Assembly: GCA_946182825.1 (NCBI GenBank)
Contig: CAMGZH010000023.1
Span: 1-43,653 of the forward strand
Direction of reading: 5' to 3'
Source of the DNA: an uncultured Lachnospiraceae bacterium
GTDB taxonomy: Bacteria; Bacillota; Clostridia; Lachnospirales; Lachnospiraceae
DNA length: 43,653 nucleotides
Every line of letters begins with the position of its first letter. The stretch's first letter is position 1. The notes below the pieces were generated by a model, which did not search any database, was not told the origin of the DNA, and saw only the letters and a program-made list of their open reading frames with translations. The translations under genes were made by a program, and so were the position numbers. Positions 31,433 through 40,116 of the stretch are shown piece by piece.

Positions 31433-32302
31433 ATGCTACTTACAATACATTTTGGCTGGCTGGGGTACCTGGCATTGGCTCTTCTTTTTGCCGGATTGGC
31501 GTTTGTTTTCGCTAAGATCAGTCTGCAGGGACTGTCTGCGCCTCAGGCTGTTTTGATCTCCGGGGTGACGTTTCTGGTATTGAAGTTTACAACCCTGGAT
31601 TTCAAGGGGTTCTGGAACAGCGCCTCCCATATTTCATCCTACAACTGGCTTTTGATCATTTTATATGGTGCGTTGCTGGCTGCAGCCTGGATCACCTTTT
31701 ATCTGGGGCTTCAGATGACAGCCTGTGTGGCGGTTGCCCCCTTTGCACTGTGGGTTCCGGCGATAAGTTTTGTGATTTCGTGGATTCTTAAGAGGGGCAT
31801 GCCGGAGATTCCAAGACTTGTTATGTGGTCCGTGTTTACCCTTGGTATCTTCCTTATGGGATTTGGCAGGGAGCATAAGAATAAGACCTGGTGGATGTTC
31901 ACCATCATCAGCCCGATCCTTTATGCTGTATTGCTGGTGGCTATGAAGCGTTACCCTGTGGCGGGAAGACATGCTATTATTCATTGTGCCATTCTGCTGG
32001 TTATGTGCATTGTGTCCCTGATGGCTTCCTTCCTTCTGAAGCACGGGGATCTTAAGAAGGTAACGGTCTACCATGTGCTGTTTGCGGTCCTTTCCGCTAT
32101 CTGCCTGTATTACGCGCCGATCTGTCTGGGAATGGCGAAGACGGCGGAGTATGGGAAGCCGGTTCAATTTGTCTATGGACTCTGGATCCTTGTGACCATC
32201 ATTGGCAGTCGGTTATTTCACAGAGAAAAGCTTACTGTGGTGGCGTGGGTTGGTCTTGGTTTTATGATCGCAGCCACAGCTTATCGTATTTTTTTATTAT
32301 AG
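31433..32302 (+). CDS. EamA/DMT-type membrane transporter-like protein
   Basis: The 289-residue protein is almost entirely hydrophobic, with about ten membrane helices in two halves, the arrangement of drug/metabolite transporters. The ATG at 31433 has GAAAGG upstream and lies about 33 bases after the transcription start predicted from the promoter at 31388-31393; an earlier in-frame start at 31337 would lie upstream of that promoter. Substrate unknown. The following gene begins ten bases later with its ribosome binding site overlapping this stop region, so the two are probably cotranscribed. Confidence 0.85.
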   Translation: MLLTIHFGWLGYLALALLFAGLAFVFAKISLQGLSAPQAVLISGVTFLVLKFTTLDFKGFWNSASHISSYNWLLIILYGALLAAAWITFYLGLQMTACVAVAPFALWVPAISFVISWILKRGMPEIPRLVMWSVFTLGIFLMGFGREHKNKTWWMFTIISPILYAVLLVAMKRYPVAGRHAIIHCAILLVMCIVSLMASFLLKHGDLKKVTVYHVLFAVLSAICLYYAPICLGMAKTAEYGKPVQFVYGLWILVTIIGSRLFHREKLTVVAWVGLGFMIAATAYRIFLL

Positions 32303-32311
32303 AGGTAATAT

Positions 32312-34744
32312 ATGCAGTTAACATTCCGAACGACCGGTGTATCAAAAGTTGTAAAACGAAGAATTCTGGTTTTGGTTCTGATCTTTTTTCTTGCACTGGT
32401 TATTTTTTATCTGACACTGAATTATCATAAGAGTCCGAGGATCTCCAAAATGTCCGGTCCGACCCTGCCTACGGTTTCGGTTACGACCTATGGGCAGAAA
32501 CAGCTCTGTCTGAAGGCTTACAAGGAGAATATGGACGCTGCCTATATGAGGGATTCACTTGTTCCGCTTGAGAAGAACCGGAATCTTCCCATGACCATTA
32601 CGACGTATGGGAACCATGTGAAGTCGCTGGCTTATGAAGTGCGTTCGGTGGATACCAGTCGTAAGATCGCTGAGGATAAGATAACCGGAATCAAAGAGGA
32701 GAAGGGCTTTGCGGAGGTGACACCCTCCCTTACCAATCTGATTGACCCGGGACAGCAGTACCTTTTGGTATTAAAGATGAAAACAGACCATGGCAATCTC
32801 AATTTTTACACGAGAGTTATTATTCCGGGAGATGCCCACGCAAGGGAGTGTCTGGCCTTTGCCAAGGATTTCCACGACAAGACTCTGAGTAATCGTTACA
32901 CGGAGCTGGGGAGCTATCTTGAGCCGAAGACAGACGTCTCCTCCGACAATTACAGCAGAGTTACCATTAACTCGACCTTGAATCAGGTGGGGTATCAGGG
33001 CTTTGCAGTGGATTCAGCCACGGAGCCTGTTATGGAGGTCAAGGATATTACAGCCAGCTATACTTCGGTGAACCTCTATTATTACCTGAAGCAAAAGAAC
33101 AGCGTATACCAGGTTCTTGAGAATTTTAAGGTGCGCTATGGCGGTTCCCGCATGTTCCTTCTGAACTACGTTCGTACCATGGATCTGATCCCTTCCACGA
33201 AGGATATCACCGTTTCGGACAATGTCTTAAAGATTGGGATCCAGTCCAAGACGGTATCGCCGGTGTCCAATGAGACGGGAAGCGTGGTGGCCTTTACCAT
33301 GGGTGGCAGCCTGTATGAATATAATCAGACGAGACAGACGCTGACCTGCGTGTTCTCCTTCCTTGGGGACGACCTTACCGAGGTCCGGGCAGGAAATTCC
33401 CATCACGGGATCCGTATTCTGAATATCGATGAGAGTGGTACCATGGATTTTGTGGTCTACGGTTATATGAACAGCGGAGATCATGAAGGGAAGTGTGGTG
33501 TGGATCTGTATCATTATGACAGCTCCACCAACCTGGCAACAGAAGAGGCCTTTTTAAATACCACACAGCCTTATCAGATTCTGGACGCAAGTTTCCAGGA
33601 TCTGATGTACCGTACAGCGGGAGGTCATTTCTACCTGATGCTGGATGGTACGCTTCTGTCTCTGGATCTGGAATCCGACAATTCTACGGAGCTGATGAAA
33701 TCGCTGGCAGACAGTCAGTATGCGGTTTCTGCCTCCGGACGTTATATTGCCTGGACGGATGCGGATGCACCTTCCAATTCCATTCAGGTTCTCGACTTGA
33801 ATGACGAGAGCAGGATGACCATTCGTTCCAAAAAGGGAGAGAAACTTCGCCCCCTTGCCTTCCTGAAGGAGGATCTCTGCTTTGGTACCATGAAGGACAA
33901 GGATCTTGCGGCCTTGGACGAGAACAGTAACATTCGTCCGATGTATAAACTGAACATTGTGGGCTTTGACAGTGGCAAGGTCAAAAATGTAAAGGAATAT
34001 CGGAAGAAGAATTTGTACATCACCGATGTTTCGGAGTCGAACAGTGCCTTGGAGCTCACCCGTGTGAAGCGGCAGGGCAACAGCTATAAGCAGACCACCG
34101 GTGATACCATCTTAAATGCAGCAGGCGCAACGAACCAGTCCGTGACAGAGGGAAGTGCAACCGCCTCCGGTCGGGGCAAGATCACGACGCTTACCATGCA
34201 GCCGTTGACGGAGGAGCAGTCCATCACATCTCTTTCCTTCCGTTCTGGTCGCTTATCCCTTCTGGACGAAGAGGATATGATCGATGTTACGGTTTCTGAG
34301 GGAAGGGCAGCATATTTTACCTATGTGGAAGATCGAGTGGAGTATTCCGGAACGGATCCGGTTAACGCAATTCAGATCGCTGATGAACAGGAAGGTATGG
34401 TGGTTGATAATAAGCAACGAGATATCTGGCGTAAGGAAAAGGAACTGTTTGCTTCGGATATTTCTACTGCCAAAATTGCCGGCTACGGCTGGGCGGAGAA
34501 TAACGGCAAGCTGCTAAAGCTGGATGGTCTGACCTTAGAGCAGGCGCTCTCCTTTGTATCGGCAAGGATTCCTGTCTATGTAACGGAAGGCAAGGAAACC
34601 TCCGTGATCATTGGATATGGACCGGACTACATCAAGCTTTATCAACAGGGAGGATCTGTCAGCAGCCTCAATCGTAAGAGCGCTGAAAAGCGTTTTAAGA
34701 GTTCAGGTAATGCTTTTGCCATTACATTGACCGATATGGATTAA
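32312..34744 (+). CDS. Membrane-anchored extracellular protein of unknown function (810 aa)
   Basis: AGAGGT precedes the ATG, directly after the transporter stop. The 810-residue protein has a basic cytosolic start, one membrane helix (about 19-38, LVLVLIFFLALVIFYLTL) and an extracellular remainder. The middle (about 290-580) repeats phrases like YAVSASGRYIAWTDAD and VLDLNDESRMTIRS, which suggest a beta-propeller. The rest has no motif I can name. No catalytic signature, sorting signal or cysteine-rich domain is seen. It lies in an envelope context (LtaS, transporter) and may take part in surface polymer handling, but that is inference only. Confidence 0.8.
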   Translation: MQLTFRTTGVSKVVKRRILVLVLIFFLALVIFYLTLNYHKSPRISKMSGPTLPTVSVTTYGQKQLCLKAYKENMDAAYMRDSLVPLEKNRNLPMTITTYGNHVKSLAYEVRSVDTSRKIAEDKITGIKEEKGFAEVTPSLTNLIDPGQQYLLVLKMKTDHGNLNFYTRVIIPGDAHARECLAFAKDFHDKTLSNRYTELGSYLEPKTDVSSDNYSRVTINSTLNQVGYQGFAVDSATEPVMEVKDITASYTSVNLYYYLKQKNSVYQVLENFKVRYGGSRMFLLNYVRTMDLIPSTKDITVSDNVLKIGIQSKTVSPVSNETGSVVAFTMGGSLYEYNQTRQTLTCVFSFLGDDLTEVRAGNSHHGIRILNIDESGTMDFVVYGYMNSGDHEGKCGVDLYHYDSSTNLATEEAFLNTTQPYQILDASFQDLMYRTAGGHFYLMLDGTLLSLDLESDNSTELMKSLADSQYAVSASGRYIAWTDADAPSNSIQVLDLNDESRMTIRSKKGEKLRPLAFLKEDLCFGTMKDKDLAALDENSNIRPMYKLNIVGFDSGKVKNVKEYRKKNLYITDVSESNSALELTRVKRQGNSYKQTTGDTILNAAGATNQSVTEGSATASGRGKITTLTMQPLTEEQSITSLSFRSGRLSLLDEEDMIDVTVSEGRAAYFTYVEDRVEYSGTDPVNAIQIADEQEGMVVDNKQRDIWRKEKELFASDISTAKIAGYGWAENNGKLLKLDGLTLEQALSFVSARIPVYVTEGKETSVIIGYGPDYIKLYQQGGSVSSLNRKSAEKRFKSSGNAFAITLTDMD

Positions 34745-34747
34745 CCA

Positions 34748-34782
34748 AAAAGAACCCCGGGCCTATGGCTCGGGGTTCTTGC
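34748..34782. terminator. Terminator between convergent genes
   Basis: AAGAACCCCG/CGGGGTTCTT with further pairs and a TATG-type loop. On the minus strand it is followed by five T, so it ends the dnaD-dnaC-prs operon; it can also stop the plus-strand gene. Confidence 0.88.
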
Positions 34783-34807
34783 GCTATCTCAGTGATCAGT
34801 GAATCGA

Positions 34808-35986
34808 TCAGTGTGTGCTCTTGTATTTGTTGACCAGTGTCTCGATACGATCATATGGATCAAGAAGAGAACTGATCGAGCAGTCATGATTCAGGGTATC
34901 AATGATATAAGCGATATACTTACTCATATCACAGTTGATATACCAGTCACGATCCAGAAGCTCCGGTGTCTGGTAAACAAGGTCTGTGGTAAGAACCTTG
35001 AAGATCAGGCCTTCCTCAACTGCCTTATCGAAGGAAGAAAGACCGTTGGTGAACAGACCGAAGGTCGTTGCACAGAAGATACGTCCTGCCTTACGCTTCT
35101 TAAGCTCACGTGCTACGTCGATCATGGACTCACCGGAGGAGATCATATCATCAACGATGATAACGTCCTTGCCCTCAACAGAGGAACCGAGGAACTCGTG
35201 GGCAACGATAGGGTTACGTCCGTCCACGATCTTAGAGTAGTCACGACGCTTGTAGAACATACCCATGTCTACACCGAGAACAGATGCCATGTAAACAGCA
35301 CGTCCGGTACCACCCTCATCCGGGCTGATGATCATAAGGTGATCATTGTCGAGCTTTAAGTCATCTACGTTCTTGCAGATGCCCTTGATAAACTGGTACG
35401 CCGGCTGAACGGTCTCAAAGCCGTGAAGAGGGATCGCATTCTGTACACGAGGATCGTGTGCGTCGAATGTGATGATGTTATCCACGCCCATGGAAACGAG
35501 CTCCTGCAGAGCCATTGCGCAGTCTAAAGACTCACGGGCTGTACGACGATGCTGACGGCTCTCGTAAAGGAAAGGCATAATAACTGTGATGTGCTTAGCC
35601 TTGCCGCCGACAGCAGCAATGATACGCTTCAGATCAGAGTAGTGATCGTCCGGAGACATATGGTTCGTCTGGCCGCACAGAGAATATGTGATGCTGTAGT
35701 TGGTCACATCAACCATGATGTAAAGGTCGAGACCACGAACAGATTCGTTGATGGTACCCTTTGCTTCACCGCTTCCGAATCTCGGGCAGCTTACCTGGAT
35801 CTTATAGGAATTGCTGGTGTAGGCATTCTTCTCAACAAAATCGAGATGGTCAGACTTACGGTCTTTTCTCCACTTAACAAGATAAGCATCAACTTTGTCC
35901 CCCAGTGGCTCACAGCTCTTAAGAGTGATAAGACCTAATGGAGCGACTGGTTTCCTGTTAGCTAAAATAGCATCGTTGCGTGGCAT
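34808..35986 (-). CDS. prs: Ribose-phosphate pyrophosphokinase
   Basis: This 392-residue cytosolic enzyme makes PRPP from ribose 5-phosphate and ATP, for purine, pyrimidine, NAD, His and Trp synthesis. Family features include MPFLYESRQHRRTARESL, TFDAHDPRVQNA, the flexible-loop region and the PRPP-binding loop DVIIVDDMISSGES. It is about 70 residues longer than the usual 310-320, with extra sequence at the N-terminus, a form I associate with Clostridia. AAGGAG lies before the ATG. It is the third gene of an apparent operon behind dnaD- and dnaC-like genes (29-base gap), an unusual link between nucleotide supply and replication initiation. Confidence 0.95.
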   Translation of the reverse strand: MPRNDAILANRKPVAPLGLITLKSCEPLGDKVDAYLVKWRKDRKSDHLDFVEKNAYTSNSYKIQVSCPRFGSGEAKGTINESVRGLDLYIMVDVTNYSITYSLCGQTNHMSPDDHYSDLKRIIAAVGGKAKHITVIMPFLYESRQHRRTARESLDCAMALQELVSMGVDNIITFDAHDPRVQNAIPLHGFETVQPAYQFIKGICKNVDDLKLDNDHLMIISPDEGGTGRAVYMASVLGVDMGMFYKRRDYSKIVDGRNPIVAHEFLGSSVEGKDVIIVDDMISSGESMIDVARELKKRKAGRIFCATTFGLFTNGLSSFDKAVEEGLIFKVLTTDLVYQTPELLDRDWYINCDMSKYIAYIIDTLNHDCSISSLLDPYDRIETLVNKYKSTH

Positions 35987-36015
35987 GGTTTTCTCCTTCG
36001 TAATTAGGTTTAGTG

Positions 36016-37011
36016 TTAACGATTCTTCAGACCCTTCTCTACTCGGATATCCACTCCGAAAAAGTAGAAGAGTTTGTAATTATCTAGAATCCGGGAAAAA
36101 ATTCTGGATGTGTAAGTGTCCCGGAGTTCTACCAGAGATAAATTGGTGGATATAATGGTGGATCGATGATAGTTCATGCGGTCGTTCAGCACGGTAAAAA
36201 GAGCGGACTCCGTAAAACTGTTGGTCAGCTCTGTACCAAGATCATCTATGATCAGAAGATCCGACTGAAACAGGTTATTGTATTCGCCTTCCGGCCCCTG
36301 ATCCCACTTCCGACCAAACTGGTGGCGGGAACAGATCTCAAACATTCTGGCGGAAGACAGATATACGACAGAAACATCCTGATCCATCAAGGCAGAAGCG
36401 ATACAACCGGATAAAAAGGTCTTACCTGCTCCTGTGTTGCCATACAGAACCATACTATCATGGTTACTCTCAAAATTGTCAACAAAAGAATGAGCAAAGC
36501 TAAGAGCTTTTTTGGCAGATTCATAAGAGGACATGGATGTTTTCGGGTCGGTAACGTCCTTAGGGTAATATTTTAAAGAAAAATCCTGAAAATGACAGCG
36601 ACGGAGTTCCTGCATCAGTGGCTCCTGCTGATATAAAAGTTGATTGGCACGGGAAACATAGCAATGGCATGGATCGCCATCGCTTCTGTAACCGGTATCC
36701 TTACAATCAGGGCAGGTATACGGAGGATTCAGATAGTCCTCCCCATAGCCGGCCTCAGCTAAAATCTGTTTCTTCTTAAGAGAAAGGGTGTCCATGACAT
36801 CCTTATAATGATCGGCGCGAGCCGTATCCTGGGCAATGGAAGCCATAAGGGCTTCGTGACGGGCATCAGAGAGCTCGTCCTCCACAGCACGAAAAGCAGG
36901 CAGCTCCCGATCTAAAGCGATCAGACGCTGCTGGATCAGCTCCTGGCGGGCCTGTCTGCGATCTGCATATTCCTGCATCATGGAATTGTATTGCTGATTC
37001 GTAAGCTGCAT
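36016..37011 (-). CDS. DnaC/DnaI-like helicase loader ATPase
   Basis: The 331-residue protein has a helical N-terminus, a four-cysteine/histidine zinc motif (CPDCKDTGYRSDGDPCHC, about residues 97-114) and an AAA+ domain with Walker A YGNTGAGKTF near residue 188 and Walker B LLIIDDLGTE, followed by STNLSLVELRDTY. This zinc-plus-AAA+ layout matches replication-restart/helicase-loader proteins annotated DnaC in Clostridia and is related to DnaI and IstB. It would load the replicative helicase at the origin. It starts 13 bases after the dnaD-like gene, which supports a shared role. IstB from an insertion sequence is unlikely because no transposase is nearby and the N-terminal zinc domain is present. 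Confidence 0.9.
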   Translation of the reverse strand: MQLTNQQYNSMMQEYADRRQARQELIQQRLIALDRELPAFRAVEDELSDARHEALMASIAQDTARADHYKDVMDTLSLKKKQILAEAGYGEDYLNPPYTCPDCKDTGYRSDGDPCHCYVSRANQLLYQQEPLMQELRRCHFQDFSLKYYPKDVTDPKTSMSSYESAKKALSFAHSFVDNFESNHDSMVLYGNTGAGKTFLSGCIASALMDQDVSVVYLSSARMFEICSRHQFGRKWDQGPEGEYNNLFQSDLLIIDDLGTELTNSFTESALFTVLNDRMNYHRSTIISTNLSLVELRDTYTSRIFSRILDNYKLFYFFGVDIRVEKGLKNR

Positions 37012-37024
37012 GATGAGATTCCTC

Positions 37025-38188
37025 CTATAGCTGCTTCTTCAGAAGACGAGCCTCAATATCATCCATATCATAATCTACCTGTGAAGAGAAATTATGGAAG
37101 GAATCTCTGGAGCGATCTGAAGCCTTCGAAGTCTTCGGAGCCTTCACCTTGGAGAAACGCTCCTTGATCTGCTCGTCATGCTTCAGATCATATGCGGCAA
37201 CGCCGGCAGCATCGGAGATGCCTTCGTTATGCCACTGTGTCATGATGGTATCGGTGTATTTGAAATTGATCTGACCGATATTGATCATGGTGCGGCTGAT
37301 GGCCTCCTTCACAAGCTCATCGGAAAAGTCATAGGTATTGAACCACTTGTGAACGAAAGAAAGTTCCACAGGGGAAAGTCCACGTCCGCTGATGCCGTAG
37401 CTCTGACGAACCAGGGAAGCGGCATGGCTGTGATTCTGACGATCTGCCTTGGCAGCCTCAAGGGTAGTGATACCCTGATCAGCCCAGGAAAGACAGATGG
37501 AATTCATATACTTCAGACTGTTCTTACCGCTCTGCAGGCAGTCGGTGATCAGGAAGTCGATCATATCCTCATCCATATGGAGTACATCGTACCAGAAAAG
37601 GATATAGTTCAGATCCGTAGAAGAAAGGGTGCGTCCTAAATACCGCTCAGCGATAAATAAAATGCTTCTTGCCTCATCGTCCTCCTGGAAGGATAACAGC
37701 TCCTGGGCAGAGTATGCCCGCATGGTGCGCTCGGCAGCAGGCTCACTGGCAACGGAAGCGGAAGCAGCTGTTGCAACAGTTGCAGTTGTTGCAGTTGCCT
37801 TGGCAACCGGTGCAGAAACCTTAGGCTCTACCGGGTGTAAAACATCCCGGGATGAGATACGCTTCTCCTGTTGAACCGCCTCTGGTGAATTCGCCGGGGA
37901 AAGAAGACAGATATCACAAAGCTCACCCTCCCTGTCATAGGTAAGAGAGAGGAGATCTGAATCTTCCCAGTATTGCAGTGCAAGACGAATGTCCCGGGCC
38001 GTGTGCTCCAATGCCTCTGCCATGGCAGAGATGGCGAAGTCACGTTCCGGGTCAGACAGTGTGCGCAGCAGGTAAAGATAAATCTTCACATACTCCCCAG
38101 GCGCATCCTTCATATAATGATCAATAAAAAAGTTAGAAACACAGGTTACATGATGACCTGCTTCCATGTGTAAATGTATATCAGCCAT
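37025..38188 (-). CDS. DnaD/DnaB-domain replication initiation protein
   Basis: The 387-residue protein has an N-terminal winged-helix-like domain (about 1-110; FAISAMAEALEHTARDIRLALQYW), an Ala/Thr/Val-rich linker (about 125-155), and two DnaD C-terminal-type domains (about 169-250 and 268-345), each with the YxxxI..W signature (LKYMNSICLSW and FKYTDTIMTQWHNEGI). This is the domain plan of DnaB/DnaD primosome proteins, which remodel origin DNA and recruit the helicase loader. AGGAG lies before the ATG. It heads the operon dnaD-dnaC-prs on the minus strand; DnaA boxes and an extended -10 promoter lie upstream. Confidence 0.9.
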   Translation of the reverse strand: MADIHLHMEAGHHVTCVSNFFIDHYMKDAPGEYVKIYLYLLRTLSDPERDFAISAMAEALEHTARDIRLALQYWEDSDLLSLTYDREGELCDICLLSPANSPEAVQQEKRISSRDVLHPVEPKVSAPVAKATATTATVATAASASVASEPAAERTMRAYSAQELLSFQEDDEARSILFIAERYLGRTLSSTDLNYILFWYDVLHMDEDMIDFLITDCLQSGKNSLKYMNSICLSWADQGITTLEAAKADRQNHSHAASLVRQSYGISGRGLSPVELSFVHKWFNTYDFSDELVKEAISRTMINIGQINFKYTDTIMTQWHNEGISDAAGVAAYDLKHDEQIKERFSKVKAPKTSKASDRSRDSFHNFSSQVDYDMDDIEARLLKKQL

Positions 38189-38212
38189 ATTTTTACTCCT
38201 TAAGCAAAATGG

Positions 38213-38221
38213 ATTATAGCA
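38213..38221 (-). promoter_or_regulatory. Extended -10 promoter of the dnaD-dnaC-prs operon
   Basis: On the minus strand TGC-TATAAT is read from 38221 to 38213; the -35 at 17-base spacing (TTTTTC) is poor. Transcription would begin near 38206, about 18 bases before the ATG. Confidence 0.6.
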
Positions 38222-38274
38222 TAAAAAATCTGCAAGAAAAAGCAGAAAAACCCCACCAGCCCAGTAAAATCAAG

Positions 38275-38390
38275 GGTTGATAAGATTGTGGATAATGTGG
38301 ATAAGTGGTGCAAAACCCGAAAAAAGGGCATAAAAAATCCACAGTGGAATGAGGAGAAATCCACCATTCCACTGTGGATAATGTTGATAA
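38275..38390. promoter_or_regulatory. Cluster of DnaA-box 9-mers
   Basis: The perfect DnaA box TGTGGATAA (complement TTATCCACA) occurs at 38287-38295, 38296-38304 (directly joined) and 38373-38381. A one-mismatch box TGTTGATAA follows directly at 38382-38390, a two-mismatch form GGTTGATAA lies at 38275-38283, and TTATCAACA at 38445-38453 inside murC. The tandem pair lies about 70-90 bases upstream of the dnaD -10 box. Confidence 0.7.
38332..38379 (-). terminator. Terminator of murC
   Basis: A perfect 14-pair inverted repeat ATCCACAGTGGAAT/ATTCCACTGTGGAT (38337-38350/38366-38379), read on the minus strand, is followed by six T. It stands just after the murC stop and contains part of a DnaA box. 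Confidence 0.85.
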
Positions 38391-38391
38391 C

Positions 38392-39771
38392 TTACATCGA
38401 AAGTAGGGATTCGCCGATTTGGTACACGTTACCGGCACCCATAGTTATCAACAAATCACCGTTCATAGTATTTTTTTCTAAATAGGTCTGAATTTCCTCA
38501 AAACTTGCGAAAAATTCGCATGGAGTACCAAGGGCAAGGATCTTTTTCTGCAGGTCAGAGGAGTGTACACCGTAGATATCCTTCTCACGGGCAGGATAGA
38601 TCTCAGCCAGTACCACCTGATCCGCTACGGATAACGCCTGGGCAAAATCATCCAGAAATGCCTTGGTACGTGTATAGGTGTGAGGCTGGAACACAACCAC
38701 CAGTCGGTCATGAGGGTAGTTGCCTGCAGCAGAAAGAGAGGCCTTGATCTCGGTTGGATGATGCGCATAGTCATCGATGACCGTAGCTCCCTTATAGGTT
38801 CCCTTGTATTCAAAACGACGGCCTGCTCCGCCAAAGGCAAGAAGTCCCTTGCGGATCTCATCATATGGGATCTCAAGATCCATTGCCACAGCGATGGCAG
38901 ACAGAGCGTTTCCGACGTTGTGACGGCCGGGAACAGAAAGCTGAACCCGCGGAAGCTTCTCGCCACGGCAGACAGGGGTGAAGGCAGCGCAGCCCTTCTC
39001 GTTGTAGATGATATCCTCAGGATAATAGTCGGCAGCATCGGTAAAGCCAAAGGTAATGACTCTTGCGCGAATGTCTTCTACCAGTTCCCGGTAGTTCTCG
39101 ATCTCCTGGTTGATAACGACAGCGCCGCCCTCCGCTGTATCAGCAGCAAACTGATGGAAGCTGTTACGGATATCAGCAAGGTCCTTAAAAAAGTCCAGAT
39201 GCTCTGCCTCGACGTTCAGGATAATGGAATATTTTGCAAATAAAGATAAGAAACTGTTGGTATACTCACATGCCTCGGTAAGGAAAAGATCACTGGATCC
39301 CACGTGAATGTTCGAACCGATGGCCTTAAAGATTCCACCGATGGAAAGGGTCGGATCGTCCTTGCCCTCCAGAAGGATCTGAGAAAGCATGGAAGAGGTC
39401 GTTGTCTTGCCGTGGGTACCGGCAACGGCAATACTCTTCGGATAGTGGCTCATGATCTGTCCGAGAAGCTGTGCTCTGGTCAGCATGGGAAGATCCTTCT
39501 CTTTTGCAGCTTTGAATTCCGGGTTGTCCGGATGAATGGCGGCAGTATAAACCACACAATCGATATCATCCGTGATATTCTCTGCTGTCTGGGGGTAGGA
39601 GATCTTCGCTCCCATGGCGCAAAGATGGCGGGTAAGATCGGACTCGCTGCGATCGGATCCGGAAACCGTAAAGCCGCGGTCTAACAGAACTTCGGCAAGA
39701 CCGCTCATACTGATTCCGCCGATTCCGATAAAGTGAACATGGACGGGAGCATTGTAATCAATGGTAAACAT
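38392..39771 (-). CDS. murC: UDP-N-acetylmuramate-L-alanine ligase
   Basis: The 459-residue cytosolic ligase adds L-alanine to UDP-N-acetylmuramate, the first amino acid of the peptidoglycan stem peptide. The N-terminal motif HFIGIGGISMSGLAE (12-26), the ATP-binding GTHGKTTTSSM near residue 118, HLDFFKD, and DDYAHHPTEIKASL in the C-terminal part match MurC among Mur ligases. Length is normal. GAGG lies five bases before the ATG and a promoter (TTGAAA-16-TATAAT) lies upstream. It is monocistronic, ending at the terminator with DnaA-box sequence before the dnaD operon. Confidence 0.96.
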   Translation of the reverse strand: MFTIDYNAPVHVHFIGIGGISMSGLAEVLLDRGFTVSGSDRSESDLTRHLCAMGAKISYPQTAENITDDIDCVVYTAAIHPDNPEFKAAKEKDLPMLTRAQLLGQIMSHYPKSIAVAGTHGKTTTSSMLSQILLEGKDDPTLSIGGIFKAIGSNIHVGSSDLFLTEACEYTNSFLSLFAKYSIILNVEAEHLDFFKDLADIRNSFHQFAADTAEGGAVVINQEIENYRELVEDIRARVITFGFTDAADYYPEDIIYNEKGCAAFTPVCRGEKLPRVQLSVPGRHNVGNALSAIAVAMDLEIPYDEIRKGLLAFGGAGRRFEYKGTYKGATVIDDYAHHPTEIKASLSAAGNYPHDRLVVVFQPHTYTRTKAFLDDFAQALSVADQVVLAEIYPAREKDIYGVHSSDLQKKILALGTPCEFFASFEEIQTYLEKNTMNGDLLITMGAGNVYQIGESLLSM

Positions 39772-39828
39772 AGGAACCTCGTTTCCTCTAATTTATATAA
39801 AAGTCAATTTATGTTTGCATTCCTACTT

Positions 39829-39856
39829 ATTATAAACACCTTGGTGATTTTTTCAA
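39829..39856 (-). promoter_or_regulatory. Promoter of murC
   Basis: On the minus strand TTGAAA (39856-39851), 16-base spacer and TATAAT (39834-39829). The spacer holds the small inverted repeat CACC-TT-GGTG. The remaining 335-base gap to glgC (39772-40116) is AT-rich between the two promoters, with no coding signal. Confidence 0.7.
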
Positions 39857-39959
39857 CAGGTACAGGTACAGCAAATAAACGTAACTGTGTTATATTTTTG
39901 TGGTGAAATAACAAATAATTGCCCAATTTTATATTTCTTATCTTTTTGTCGGAAAATAG

Positions 39960-40116
39960 TTGGAGGAGCTATATACATTATGCTATACTTGAACTACTAG
40001 AAGTTTGGCGGGATTAGTGATAATTACTAATGCCGTGTGCATCATGTTAATGGGGGACTGGGGAGTATGCAATTTAGCGACCCAACTCTCAGCTCCAGAA
40101 ATGCGAGGTGACTGGA
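39960..40116 (+). promoter_or_regulatory. Promoter and structured leader of glgC-glgD
   Basis: TTGGAG (39960-39965), 18-base spacer and TATACT (39984-39989), with an extended TGC before the -10. The leader is about 120 bases and contains ATTAGT/ACTAAT (40013-40018/40026-40031) flanked by GGC/GCC. I cannot match it to a known riboswitch. GAGGTG lies just before the ATG. Confidence 0.6.

Noticed and set aside
34799-35359. 186-codon plus-strand frame
   Set aside because: Antisense to prs, which has clear family motifs.
36016-37011. IstB helper ATPase of an insertion sequence
   Set aside because: No transposase or inverted repeats nearby, and the zinc-motif N-terminus plus the dnaD neighbour fit a helicase loader.
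38275-38390. Replication origin
   Set aside because: DnaA boxes are present, but no dnaA or dnaN gene and no AT-rich unwinding region or further boxes of an oriC were seen; a regulatory reading is preferred.
40000-40116. c-di-GMP or other named riboswitch before glgC
   Set aside because: I could not find the conserved core bases of any class that I know; left as an unassigned leader.
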